Part shown: positions 21,301 through 28,970 of the stretch, piece by piece | Numbering within the stretch: position 1 is the stretch's first letter | Layout: every line of letters begins with the position of its first letter | NCBI GenBank assembly: GCA_023091735.1 | Contig: JALKBU010000162.1 | Coordinates: forward strand, 1-64,000 | DNA length: 64,000 nucleotides | Source: Trichomonas tenax | Taxonomy: Eukaryota; Parabasalia; Trichomonadida; Trichomonadidae | Direction: 5' to 3' | Program-made: the position numbers and the translations under genes | The notes under the pieces: model-generated | Seen by the model: the letters and a program-made list of their open reading frames with translations, nothing else | Told to the model about the DNA's origin: nothing | Databases searched by the model: none

Positions 21301-21779
21301 TTAGAAGTATTCGACGCACCAGATAGATAAAGGCGCTTCATAAGTAGTGCAGATGACAGAATTGCGTGTGGAGTCGGTCTAGAAGCAATCCACATTGCGA
21401 ATCGTTCGAATAATCTTGGAATAAAAGGAGTCGAGATTTTTCTATGTATGTGTTCGAAAAGATACGAAATGCCGTTAATGATGATAACATTTTCAGCAGG
21501 CAAAATCCTTTCTAATTGTGTTATTAAATTTTGCAATTCTGGCTCTTTATCGATGAAATTTAAATAGAAAGCAAGCCCGGTGAGTGCTGCGATCCTATCC
21601 CCGTCTTCGTGACTATGTAAGCAATTCATTGTCCAAGAAAATAAGTCTTTTGTGAAATTTTGCCGATTTTCGTCGCTGGATTCCAGAAACAAGTGAATAA
21701 ACTCCTGCCCTGCGAGTTTTTTGGCATCTGAAAACCTGTTGCAGCCGCGAATTATTGTAGTTACGCTGTTAAAATTCAT
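15303..21779 (-). CDS. TOR: TOR-type phosphatidylinositol-3-kinase-related kinase (2158 aa)
   Basis: HEAT-repeat solenoid (about residues 1-1050), FAT domain (~1080-1690), a short FRB-like segment (~1718-1770), a PI3K-like kinase (~1800-2090) and a C-terminal FATC ending GWAPYW. TOR-specific text includes RPRKMTIVGSDG, LLKGGEDLR, the catalytic loop GDRHPSNIL, VPFRLTRM and INRLEDKLNFRELGD. The catalytic Asp and Asn and the DFG Asp are present, but DFG reads DLS (HIDLSECFE, 15732-15740). The FRB has lost ~45 residues corresponding to its first two helices. It is shorter than most TORs (~2400-2550). Expected role: growth control as the core of TORC complexes. It is an uninterrupted single exon. 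No clear Initiator was found upstream. Confidence 0.93.
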   Translation of the reverse strand: MNFNSVTTIIRGCNRFSDAKKLAGQEFIHLFLESSDENRQNFTKDLFSWTMNCLHSHEDGDRIAALTGLAFYLNFIDKEPELQNLITQLERILPAENVIIINGISYLFEHIHRKISTPFIPRLFERFAMWIASRPTPHAILSSALLMKRLYLSGASNTSNFNSILTSVVNAAFKFDNAEAQNTAVELCMMSLARNPSVDEAAKQFISDSIVVFESRTNGGSTKAHAHGYLLLLTALMKNYRRITLQRFPDFFSSFLNYLVRTFDSSLLSFIAFFCESYKEGSKKYITEITSILKNPSMEFTDERVCNSLCRIITVFPEEFCKFAFEVAKTVLPQSNSRFFDLIRSILSVKYKNVDHQKIFSTFQSSSLSISVLEAMNHFITCFPQYTFNLLAILHPLIKNIFRKNQSQVNIALEAIKLFCLLPQFSCRDYWDYCTQYLSDTNVETRIKSIRALYAMCILNEYHRHETTINILYNGQNDPVKKVRILIIEEFPECLIDTFSDSSLVSLVEQFIDDDSTRVGILAIDLIGRIKKKFPVNTLSTFWTRTSHMDVVFFHTDLINERKKLILRLPALIRNAGEFSLPLYDKIIDFISILFQKQTPLHQTFEERINQRHDEKCDRLIRISCLQVIQAIGTSLNEVIGKVANLTTLIINQLYISSHPTFHIEVLNTLRCIFRCVNVLHETDINGLELINKLLSFIQSNHNPSVIEAFITLFGTIGPLDPFWFHSVEQKQIIIDSSQLSDPSKREKCYLDFVMGYIVSQLQSKSRNHEPTTLINAIVYIFQSDAQNCLIYLNVIIKIFVNLFNEPNSIHESLFSFLRSIILLVDVAILPHAKSIMQIVQNFLPNGRSIGAVRTVNALIYSLKAEFSQFGLQTFKTVISVLNSKNITSPDISSSFLLTLTLLTIYSDGCTQEFFTYISSAVESKDSTSQYALLFLSQAIAAGGLKQLVLQSLKLALTQVNGQQTTQNTIQLLYVLIAKYPDTIMMMPVKLTGISPVLDELIKSVDKKIHIDLDKSPFAKQLQTTPDPFYQRPKMQFDPKSVMTTIEQGRFRSSEGNWTAWALNFSQELALCSRSPAIRACLPLLMNSTTLHLNIFPLIFLSVWETTQNPEERESLSNYIGSIISRNVPQMILHLVSATCESLDRANFSLFHSEPMLAGKISERCNSWFRALRFYATIPKSDMLFLNCLRIEMQLKRKECALGLQMMVPQECTNCELLENLNMWSKARDIYKLRYEENDRNDQYLIGLLKCSVHMDDWSVIVERFSEFPYYSKQLKTELGTVFGAAAISTGQDEKPFFESVIEDDPNYCYWRAIAAVKARLFDEAENWVARGRNSLIRNESIFESGNYEPTIPTICYSMIFEELKDIIDSYTCGPDRNVLELWSHKLDYLSRDPTWLRMITRARLLYNCTEEEKLGMRLFFFNSLRMQGEWELFDKLSKLYLVEDDPRVRLLNATARFDRGISTDTSEFKSLIADLKANGPIDVYCNAVCSFASRTKELPMLLDMLGDVIKHEPTNIKAWKFFAYTNLSLAGIVEKDAHIYANNAMKGFISLIDLKSGAMHYLCQLCSIFFNNARKLPDFGQAAERLMNLPPESVDKIMPQLLTQFSHTCESCRNVAFKIIENLADTNYHTLAFSLSLIRKLDPTPECISLIDKIETKNVALSTDLHSFTDSLIYVAVLPIEHFILLLQKMNSFANSGDVPAALNLLPEIVNYKNEQIPSFSGEWLKFVGSDFWRRCENLINNPSDGTILMQLVPKLKTVITRLNICMERLSTIDVNEFNIKLSRQKSFQVAIPGLNCISKPPVMIAHVNHIMKAIPSAQRPRKMTIVGSDGNIYKYLLKGGEDLRLDLHVMQLFSLINSILLEDKFGEQMHSLIQLYGITPLSRTAGMISWAEGGKTLYSLIKWYRKLRSLPQDAEANVYNSFLAKGKESSTYLTKIQKYELLQSLLEASPSDQLRQVLWLKSSCAESWLIQATNFARSTSLMSFVGYIIGLGDRHPSNILVMERRGNVVHIDLSECFEKAALRRTAREVVPFRLTRMIIDALGPSGVYGVFTITARNVMNTLKRNQATILAFLDIFTKENIIDMMWYQDDVYEFEDPVEKKNAALKKAINRLEDKLNFRELGDVNPQVDDHVAKLIDVATDPYNLAQMYHGWAPYW

Positions 21780-21975
21780 TCGCCTGCGACAATTTTGTAA
21801 ATTTTACAAAATTATCGTCATCTGAAAATCTTTCACTTTTACCACTATCAAAAAAAAATCAAAAATATTGTGTGCAAATTGAGAAGAAGACTTTTGGTTC
21901 TCTTTGCCGTCAAAATGTGAAAGTATTTGATGCGGCTGGATGGTTCGTCAACTTTTTTTCAAAATAATTTTAAAT

Positions 21976-22407
21976 AATGTTTCACAAAAGAGCCAAAATG
22001 TGAATTTTTTCCCACCACAAAATAAATCTCTTGGAAGTGTTGGAGGTAAGGTATTTGAAGAGGAGAACTACGCATGTCGAAAAAGCGTTTATGTGTGTGC
22101 AAGCGAAAAAGACCTGTGTCCAGTATATGTTATCATTTGTAAAATTATTTTTTGTGCAATTTTTGTATTTTCTGATATTTTTTTATGTTATTTACAACTT
22201 TTAATTCAGCCATTATAAACAATTCATTTTATATCATAATGCATTAATTTTAATGCTATTTTTCCATTGAAAAAAATTAAATCATGAAAAAATCAAAATT
22301 TACACCAAAAAAGTTCTTCCCCTTCAAATACCTTACCTCCAATACTTCCAAGAGATTTATCTTGTCTTGGGAAAAAAAATCGCATTTTGGCTCTTTTGGG
22401 AAACATT
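21976..22407. mobile_element. Inverted-repeat element, MITE-like (~432 bp)
   Basis: The arm at 21976-22069 is the near-perfect reverse complement of 22311-22407 (~95 bp, about 85-90 % identical by eye), around a unique ~240-bp centre. Shared words include GAGCCAAAATG, ATAAATCTCTTGGAAGT and TTGGAGGTAAGGTATTTGAAG. No transposase is encoded. It could be a small non-autonomous transposon or a hairpin-RNA source. No clear target-site duplication was seen. Confidence 0.65.
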
Positions 22408-22537
22408 AACCAAATCTCAGCAAAACGTCAGAAAAGTACAAACATAAAACGCATTTAGTTGATTTGTGATCGAAATTGATTTCTATCCATATTTCAGTCG
22501 TCGAGGTTTGTAAATATGATAAATAAACTTTATTATG

Positions 22538-22753
22538 TCATTGATAACGAACTGTTGAATCAGAATTGCAAATTGATTTTTCGTAGAATAAAATGAAATC
22601 CGACACAAAATTTACTTTGCATGAATTGAGTATATGAATATGTCGACAGAATTGTATATGTTTACGTGGTTCTTGCAAGTTCGCATCAAGTGTGAGAAGA
22701 AAAATACAAATATCTCTGTCAATATTGAATATATCCATTAGACGATCAATCAT
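22538..22753 (-). CDS. Short hypothetical frame (71 aa)
   Basis: An ATG-initiated frame of 71 residues with mixed composition (FNIDRDICIFLLTLDANL within it). I recognise no family, it has no clear Initiator, and it sits in AT-rich spacer just upstream of the kinase gene's stop. It may be a small gene, a truncated N-terminus or chance. Confidence 0.25.
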   Translation of the reverse strand: MIDRLMDIFNIDRDICIFLLTLDANLQEPRKHIQFCRHIHILNSCKVNFVSDFILFYEKSICNSDSTVRYQ

Positions 22754-22802
22754 TAGATTATAGCGCAGGTTTTAATCATATTTAATAGAGTTTCAAGTTG
22801 TA

Positions 22803-23423
22803 TTATGATATATAACATCGTGAAGGTAAATTGTTGTTGATAAAATCTTGTGATGCTTGGACATTGTGTTTAACATCATCTGTTGCTGAGAGTTGCAATA
22901 ATGGTTTCTTCCAATTCTGTGGTAGAACATATTTTTGATTTTCTCCTATCTGAGGCCATGCTATCTTACGGAAATAGAAGTTTGTGTACTTTTCGCGAGT
23001 TTCATAAGGATCATTCTCATAGTCTTCAAGTATTTTATATCCACATCTAAATAATCTTCTCTCTAAAGCAATCTGCATTTCACTTTCTTTGTAATTAATT
23101 ACAATAAGAATGTCAACAAGATTTTCCATCTCAGGATCTCCAAATAACAAGAAACCCTCAACAATTAGATATTTTTGGTTTTTGTATCTTGTTTTGATGT
23201 GTTCAATGAAATAATTCCACTCTATAGCTTCTGGTTTATCGAAATTTATGACTTTTATGTCATTAAAATAAGTAACTGGCATTTCATTATTAATTTTGAA
23301 GTATTCGTCAACGCAAATGATCTTACAATTAAGTTTTTCTGCTATTTCTTTCGATATTGTTGACTTTCCTGACGTTGTGGGACCTGCTATTCCAATAATG
23401 AAAGGAAGATCTTTCTTCTGCAT
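22803..23423 (-). CDS. P-loop nucleoside kinase, nicotinamide riboside kinase/uridine kinase-like (206 aa)
   Basis: A Walker A motif lies at the N-terminus (GIAGPTTSGKST, residues ~11-22). A DEYF motif (~residue 39) corresponds to the D-D-F substrate-binding stretch. A LIVEGFLLF strand (~86-94) is characteristic of nicotinamide riboside kinases and their bacterial relatives. Length and order fit eukaryotic NRK1 (~200 aa). The likely reaction is ATP-dependent phosphorylation of nicotinamide riboside (NAD salvage) or of uridine/cytidine; the GFLLF strand favours the former. It acts in the cytosol, with no signal peptide. The ATG follows an Initiator by 9 bases. Confidence 0.82.
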   Translation of the reverse strand: MQKKDLPFIIGIAGPTTSGKSTISKEIAEKLNCKIICVDEYFKINNEMPVTYFNDIKVINFDKPEAIEWNYFIEHIKTRYKNQKYLIVEGFLLFGDPEMENLVDILIVINYKESEMQIALERRLFRCGYKILEDYENDPYETREKYTNFYFRKIAWPQIGENQKYVLPQNWKKPLLQLSATDDVKHNVQASQDFINNNLPSRCYIS

Positions 23424-23426
23424 TTT

Positions 23427-23434
23427 TAAAATGA
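23427..23434 (-). promoter_or_regulatory. Initiator (Inr) of the nucleoside kinase gene
   Basis: TCATTTTA on the minus strand, +1 A at 23432, giving a 9-base leader to the ATG at 23423. Confidence 0.65.
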
Positions 23435-23556
23435 CAAATTTTAAAGAAAACGCATTAACTATATTATAAACAATCTATTTCATGACTTGTTTACATTGCA
23501 GTTATAAATATGTTTTGACATGTAAAGTCTGACATTTTAACAAAGGGTGTTCTATT

Positions 23557-23640
23557 AAGCTTGATAGACTCTCTAACAAGCTTAATAGACGCTTTAACAA
23601 GCTTGATAGATTCTTTAATAAGATTTTCAGATGCTATAAC
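23557..23640. repeat. 21-bp minisatellite, four units plus a partial fifth, between inverted copies of a 14-mer
   Basis: Units start at 23557, 23578, 23599 and 23620; unit 1 begins AAGCTTGATAGACTC, and unit 4 is the most diverged. The array is enclosed by TTTTGACATGTAAA at 23513-23526 and its exact reverse complement at 23688-23701. In one plus frame the units read as the heptad SLIDSLT, but no ATG precedes them. Confidence 0.75.
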
Positions 23641-23935
23641 AAATTTAATTGAACTTTATAAATACAGATTCTAATTAGCTAACCAATTTTACATGTCAAA
23701 ATGAAATACATTTGCCATGTAAACACGTCACTTTTTCGTGACTCTTTATTATACCCAACAAACTAAAAAATCAATTTCTGATAGAGGAACAGCATTTCTA
23801 TATCATGGGCGGTAAATCTCTCGTTAAAAGACACTTCAATATGATAATGAAAATATAAATCAAAAAAGCAAACATGATTGAAAGATGATGTACACGATGC
23901 GGATATATTGATATGAGGCATAAAATTGAACAATC

Positions 23936-24742
23936 TCAAAATGGTTCAAATTCGTAAGATCTTGGAATGGTTGTATAGCTTCCATCAGCGTATTTTATGA
24001 CTTTGTTTCCTTTTATATCGATTCTCTCTATTTGTCCATTCTTAAACACAATCCAACGAAATCCATCAGGAATTATTGCCTCAATAGAACCATTTTCATA
24101 GTATTCATGAATAATGATTCCATTGTGGAATTTCTGTTGAATATCGCCGTTTGTGAAACGAGTGTGTTGAGATGAACCATGAAATATTTGATAAACTCCG
24201 TTTTTATGTGTTATAGAGTAATCACCATTCAAATATGTAATTTCGGTGTTTCCATTCTTCAAAACTTTAGTGGAAACAGGTCTTGTCGGTTGAAAATAAA
24301 GATCAATATATAAACCTGTTCTATTTTCAAGAAAATTGATTCTTTTGTTTGGCTTCTTCGTATAATCGCGATATTTCAGTCTCTCTGTTGCGTTATTCGG
24401 TCCTGCAACAAATTGATCTTCCATTGGAGTTTTTTCTTGCTTTTTGTTACTTGTTGTATCTAATTGCACCTTTTTCTGCAGTATCTTCATCGAACTCTTT
24501 AAACAACTTATTTGTTTCTTTAACAACTTGTCTTGTTTCGTTAGATTTTGGTATAATTCTTCAAGTTCATTGCGCGTGGATGATAACAAGGCATTCACGT
24601 TTTCGCTTTCGTTCGAAATATGAAGATCACTAGAACTTAGCATCAAATCAATGTTTTCAATTAAAAACGTTTTATCTTCAACGACCAAAATTTTATCTTC
24701 AAAATCATCCCACTCAATGATTTTTTCTGAATTTATCAACAA
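23936..24742 (-). CDS. SAS-4/CPAP-type TCP10 domain protein (start uncertain)
   Basis: The C-terminal ~110 residues carry the glycine-marked beta-repeats of the TCP10/G-box domain of SAS-4/CPAP (FTNGDIQQKFHNG, YYENGSIEAIIPDG, FKNGQIERIDIKG, KYADGSYTTI). A short coiled coil precedes it (about residues 45-95). In centriole assembly this domain binds the STIL/Ana2 family, so a basal-body role is inferred; the protein is far shorter than CPAP. The open frame begins at a TTG at 24742. An ATG at 24747-24749 is one base out of frame, separated by a T5 run; one T fewer would give MVLLINSEK and continue in frame. The next in-frame ATG is codon 34. Confidence 0.75.
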   Translation of the reverse strand: MLINSEKIIEWDDFEDKILVVEDKTFLIENIDLMLSSSDLHISNESENVNALLSSTRNELEELYQNLTKQDKLLKKQISCLKSSMKILQKKVQLDTTSNKKQEKTPMEDQFVAGPNNATERLKYRDYTKKPNKRINFLENRTGLYIDLYFQPTRPVSTKVLKNGNTEITYLNGDYSITHKNGVYQIFHGSSQHTRFTNGDIQQKFHNGIIIHEYYENGSIEAIIPDGFRWIVFKNGQIERIDIKGNKVIKYADGSYTTIPRSYEFEPF

Positions 24743-24749
24743 AAACCAT

Positions 24750-26368
24750 GATTATATCACAAAATTTTTGGGAAATCATGATATTGTTTTAAAACATGAA
24801 TTTCTTATAACCACATAACCGCTACATGGAGTAGTGATTAGAATATAAAGCACTTAATCAAAATATAAGAATATAGATATAAATCTTCGAAATCTATAAA
24901 TATGAGCTTCAAACTTTGACAAATAACCAGAAATAACTATATAAAACATATATGCAAAAGCCAAAAAGAAGTTATCAAGCATGATTAATTTTCATTCGGG
25001 TGTATTGCATGCGTCGTGAAACTGCACAGGAGAGGACCTTATAGATATGCTTTCCATTCTTGTATAAAGAAGCTCAATGTCTAGGCGTCCTCAAGCAGAA
25101 CAAGCTGATTGTCATAAAAAGATTCTAAATAACATCAAATTATTTCGAACTTGTTAAAATTTACAAATAATGAACGCAGAATCTTCTGCTGCCATACGAA
25201 GCACAGCTGTTAACTCGAACGAAGTCTTAATTTCGTTAATTTTTTTTTTTTTTTTTTTGAGTATACAATGATAACAAAATGTAATCAATGATCTTTTAAT
25301 CACATTGGATAGCAAAGGCAACCCATGTCACTTGAACGCCAAACAGCATATTTTTTCTTTATTTTATTTTCTTCGCGTAATTATATAGGAAATGAATAGT
25401 TTCTTTTATGCATATCCTCAGAGATATATCGCTAGAGTATGATTACCTCACTAATATTGTTGATCATTAATATTATTATGTTCAAATTGTGCGTTTTTTC
25501 AGAATTAACTCCAATATAAGCAACGCACGAAGAATTTGTTTACATATGAAGCTACTCTTTGTTTCATGCATTGATGATGCTTTCTTAAACTATTACTCGA
25601 TATTGGAAAAATTAATTCATAACATGTACATGAAATAAAAATCATGGGTTTTACATAATATTTTCTTTATCCTCATAAAATAACCAAAATTAAGAATAGC
25701 ATATTTTTCATTTAGGATATTCAGATACCCAAACATAACGCATATTTACTAAGTCTAAAATAGATTGAATTTTCATATTTGAAATCTTTTATTTAAGCTT
25801 TTTACATCCTAAAAATTGCAATTTTGCCTTTTATAGAGTAAAAAATCCGGATTTATACATCAAAAATATTCGAGAATTATTTGAAAATTGTTCCTTAAAC
25901 ACTAAAATGCAAAAATTAAAGATGTTTTGCAAAGTTTCCGGCTTCGAGAAAGGACTTGGCTGAGTCAAAAAGCCTCTGTAGTGAGTTTAAATACAAAATA
26001 TACAATTAATGCATTCGAAATCTATAAATACGAGCTTCAAGTCTAGACGAATAAGTATAAGTTGTTACATAAAACATATTTACCTTTTGAATAATGAGTA
26101 AAACAAACTTTTTGATGAAAATATCAAATTAATTAATTATTTGATAATTTAATGAATGAGCAAAAAATGAATTATAGAGCTGTAATATAAAGTTGTTAAA
26201 AACCCAATGGTAAAGCTTTTGGCTGGTTACTAAGATCAAAGTGAGAATCTCAAATGTATCTATCAAAAAAACACAATTCAAAGTCAAAAATCGAAGATGG
26301 AAGTCCAGATGTCGGATCTGATGATGCCACAACAAAGAGAAACAACTATTATTGAAAACCGTCTATAA
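24750..26368. other. Long intergenic stretch with a diverged direct repeat
   Basis: No supported gene. A ~70-bp segment is present twice in direct orientation, at 24886-24955 and 26014-26083; both begin TTCGAAATCTATAAATA and contain GAGCTTCAA and ATAAAACATAT. A 19-base T run lies at 25240-25258. The rest is AT-rich without clear features. Confidence 0.55.
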
Positions 26369-28891
26369 ATGGCCGCACGATTAAATTCAAAAAAATCAAT
26401 GTTTTCTTTCTTTCTTTTCGGATTTATATCATCCGTCGTCGTTGGCATAGACTTCGGCCACGTCAACATCAAAGCCGGTATGGGCAAGTTCAGCGGCGTT
26501 GTTGCCGTAAATAACCAACAATCGAAGAAATTATCGCCTTCGTACTTTGCATTCTACAACTATTCCGACCCAAAGAACTCCCATCCACCGAATGGAACAC
26601 ACTGGGAAATTGATCACATCGATAACTGCACTTGGGAGTACACATCTCTCGCTGAAAATCACGGAAAGCGCTATCCATCGAATGTAATCAAGTCATTCTT
26701 CCCACTTCTTAACGAATCAATCGGTCTCGCACACAGAGAAGCTATGGCTGCAACATTGAGATACTTATTATTCACAATGGATTCTGGCGTTTACACACCA
26801 GAAAAGACAATGCTTGCACTCTCTGTCGAGCCATTCCTTTCTCGCCACGAGAGATACGCACTCAAAGAAGTCGCAAAACTCGCAAATACAACATTAACGT
26901 TCATCGTTGATTCACCAACGGCCGTCGCACACTACTACGTCCTCGGCAGGACAAAGCGCCTCTCCAATGATATCGCTTTCATTGACATTGGTGCAACAGG
27001 AACATGGATTTCCATCTTCTCGTTCAGCACAATGGGAAAGGATGTCATTATGAACCAGAAGGCCATCGTTTCCAACGGTACACTCGGTGGTAACGACATG
27101 GACAAGACAATCGGTGACTTCTTGTACAAGCAATTCGTTCAGCAGTTCCACAAGGAGTCAGACTCTCCACGTGTCATGAACCGCTTCTACACGGCCGCTC
27201 GTATCGCCAAGGAGCGTCTTTCAATCGATGTCGAGTATACAGTCACCATGGAAGACGTCATCGATGATGAGCGCTTCGAATACCACATCACACGCGCAGA
27301 GTTCAACGAGCTTGTTCAGCCATTGGCTGACTCACTCGCTGTCTTGATCAAAGAGGCTATGGAGAAGGCCGGCGTCGATCAGCTCGACACAGTCGAAGCT
27401 ATCGGTGGCAACTCTCGTCCACAGATCCTTCACGAAGTCATGGCTAACGTCACAAAGGTCGGCCAGATCTCTCACACACTCAACCCAGAAGAAGCCGTCA
27501 TCCTTGGCACAACAATCCTTGGTTCTACAAGGTCTTCTTCTTACAGACTTCCAAAGAAAATCAAGTCCACAACATTCTGCAACACACACATCGAGCTTGA
27601 GGTCAACGGAAACCGCACAGACCTCTACAAGCCAAAGGACAAGGCCGAGAAGTTCCAGACACGCTACTTCCCAATCGCCGAGGTCAACGCATCCAATTTC
27701 ACCATCTACGCTGATGACGACTACGAGCGCCCACTCGACATCTTCAGCATCAACATCCCAGAGAACACAACATTCGAAGAGAACGCCGAGGTCATGATCA
27801 AGTTCGGCATTGACACATTCTCATTGCCAAACATCGAGAAGATCGAGTGCGATGGCAAGAAGCTTAACGCAACACACTACTTCTCTGACTGGCAGCTCAA
27901 TGAGGAGCGCTTCAACTTCTCTCAGTCCTTCATCATGAAGCTCGAGGAGATCGAGAAGGACCGCCATAACGCTTCTACAACACGTAACGAGCTCGAGATC
28001 TACATGTTCCAGATCCGTGAGAAGATGGAGAGTGATGAAGAGTTCAAGGAGTTCCTTTCTGAGGGCGATATCATCAACATCACGAAGGCTCTCCAGGAAG
28101 GCCAAGAATTCCTTGACAACCTTACAGATCCATTCGCTCACTCATCCATCTTCAGAGATCAGCTCGCCAAGTTCAAGGAGACAACAAAGGATATCGAAAT
28201 GAGACAGGAGGAATGGAAGCTCATTCCAGAGAACATCGAGAGCCTCAACAAGACAATCAACGAAGTCGCTAAGTATCTCAGAGATGAAGTTCCAAAGAAG
28301 AGGCCATGGCTCATCACGCACTACAACGATACATACTCCAACCTCGTCGACAACTACAACCACACAAAGGAGTGGCTCGAAGAGAACCTTTACAACCTCA
28401 CACACTGGAACAAGACAGTCAACCCAGAGACAAAGCACAACCAGATCAACGTCAAGCGCCAGATTCTCGAATTCAACATGAACGGTTCCAAGCGTCAGAA
28501 GAAGCCAACCCCAACACCAGAGGGCTGGACTCCTCCACCACCAACGCCTACACCACCTCCATATGAGCCACCGCCGCCACCACCAGATTTCGACCACGAC
28601 TTCCCACCGCCACCGAGACCAGATGGCTGGGAAGGCGAATGGCCACCACCTCCACCACCTGAGCACGACATCCCACCACCAACACCAGAGGGCGAGGTTC
28701 CACCTCCACCAAAGCCAGAAGGTGACGTCCCACCGCCACCACCACAGCCTGAGGGAGAAGTCCCACCTCCAACTTCTGAGGTTCCTCCAGCAACAGAGAA
28801 AGCTGAGGAAAAGCAGGCAGAAAATGCTCAGCGTGCAGAGGAGCGTGAAAACCTTAGGAATGAGGAACATAAAGCGGGAGATGAACTCTGA
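26369..28891 (+). CDS. ER Hsp70-like chaperone, Grp170/Lhs1-type, with proline-rich tail (840 aa)
   Basis: A hydrophobic N-terminal signal peptide (FSFFLFGFISSVVVG) runs into the Hsp70 phosphate-1 motif GIDFG. The nucleotide-binding domain spans residues ~28-410 (DIGATGT phosphate-2 region; AIGGNSRPQIL adenosine motif). A beta and long helical region follows (~410-700), as in Hsp110/Grp170 chaperones, with many N-glycosylation sequons. The tail is unusual: ~95 residues of PPPP/PEGE-type proline repeats (~715-805), then a charged stretch ending GDEL, an apparent ER-retrieval signal. Expected role: nucleotide exchange and holdase partner of BiP in the ER lumen. The ATG at 26369 is used; one at 26399 would leave a tighter signal peptide. 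Codons are strikingly C-rich. Confidence 0.88.
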   Translation: MAARLNSKKSMFSFFLFGFISSVVVGIDFGHVNIKAGMGKFSGVVAVNNQQSKKLSPSYFAFYNYSDPKNSHPPNGTHWEIDHIDNCTWEYTSLAENHGKRYPSNVIKSFFPLLNESIGLAHREAMAATLRYLLFTMDSGVYTPEKTMLALSVEPFLSRHERYALKEVAKLANTTLTFIVDSPTAVAHYYVLGRTKRLSNDIAFIDIGATGTWISIFSFSTMGKDVIMNQKAIVSNGTLGGNDMDKTIGDFLYKQFVQQFHKESDSPRVMNRFYTAARIAKERLSIDVEYTVTMEDVIDDERFEYHITRAEFNELVQPLADSLAVLIKEAMEKAGVDQLDTVEAIGGNSRPQILHEVMANVTKVGQISHTLNPEEAVILGTTILGSTRSSSYRLPKKIKSTTFCNTHIELEVNGNRTDLYKPKDKAEKFQTRYFPIAEVNASNFTIYADDDYERPLDIFSINIPENTTFEENAEVMIKFGIDTFSLPNIEKIECDGKKLNATHYFSDWQLNEERFNFSQSFIMKLEEIEKDRHNASTTRNELEIYMFQIREKMESDEEFKEFLSEGDIINITKALQEGQEFLDNLTDPFAHSSIFRDQLAKFKETTKDIEMRQEEWKLIPENIESLNKTINEVAKYLRDEVPKKRPWLITHYNDTYSNLVDNYNHTKEWLEENLYNLTHWNKTVNPETKHNQINVKRQILEFNMNGSKRQKKPTPTPEGWTPPPPTPTPPPYEPPPPPPDFDHDFPPPPRPDGWEGEWPPPPPPEHDIPPPTPEGEVPPPPKPEGDVPPPPPQPEGEVPPPTSEVPPATEKAEEKQAENAQRAEERENLRNEEHKAGDEL

Positions 28892-28970
28892 ATCTTGATA
28901 AAAAATAGCATAAATTTTCTTGAATTAGGTTTTTTAATCATAATAATTTTAATGACATGAGAACAAATTT

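Noticed and set aside
25240..25258. T19 run as a possible poly(A) tail of a retrotransposed copy
   Set aside because: No recognisable gene body or target duplication adjoins it; simple homopolymer growth suffices.
28142..28870. A 242-codon minus-strand Trp-rich frame
   Set aside because: Antisense of the proline-rich tail of the Grp170-like gene; Trp-rich text comes from complementing CCA codons.
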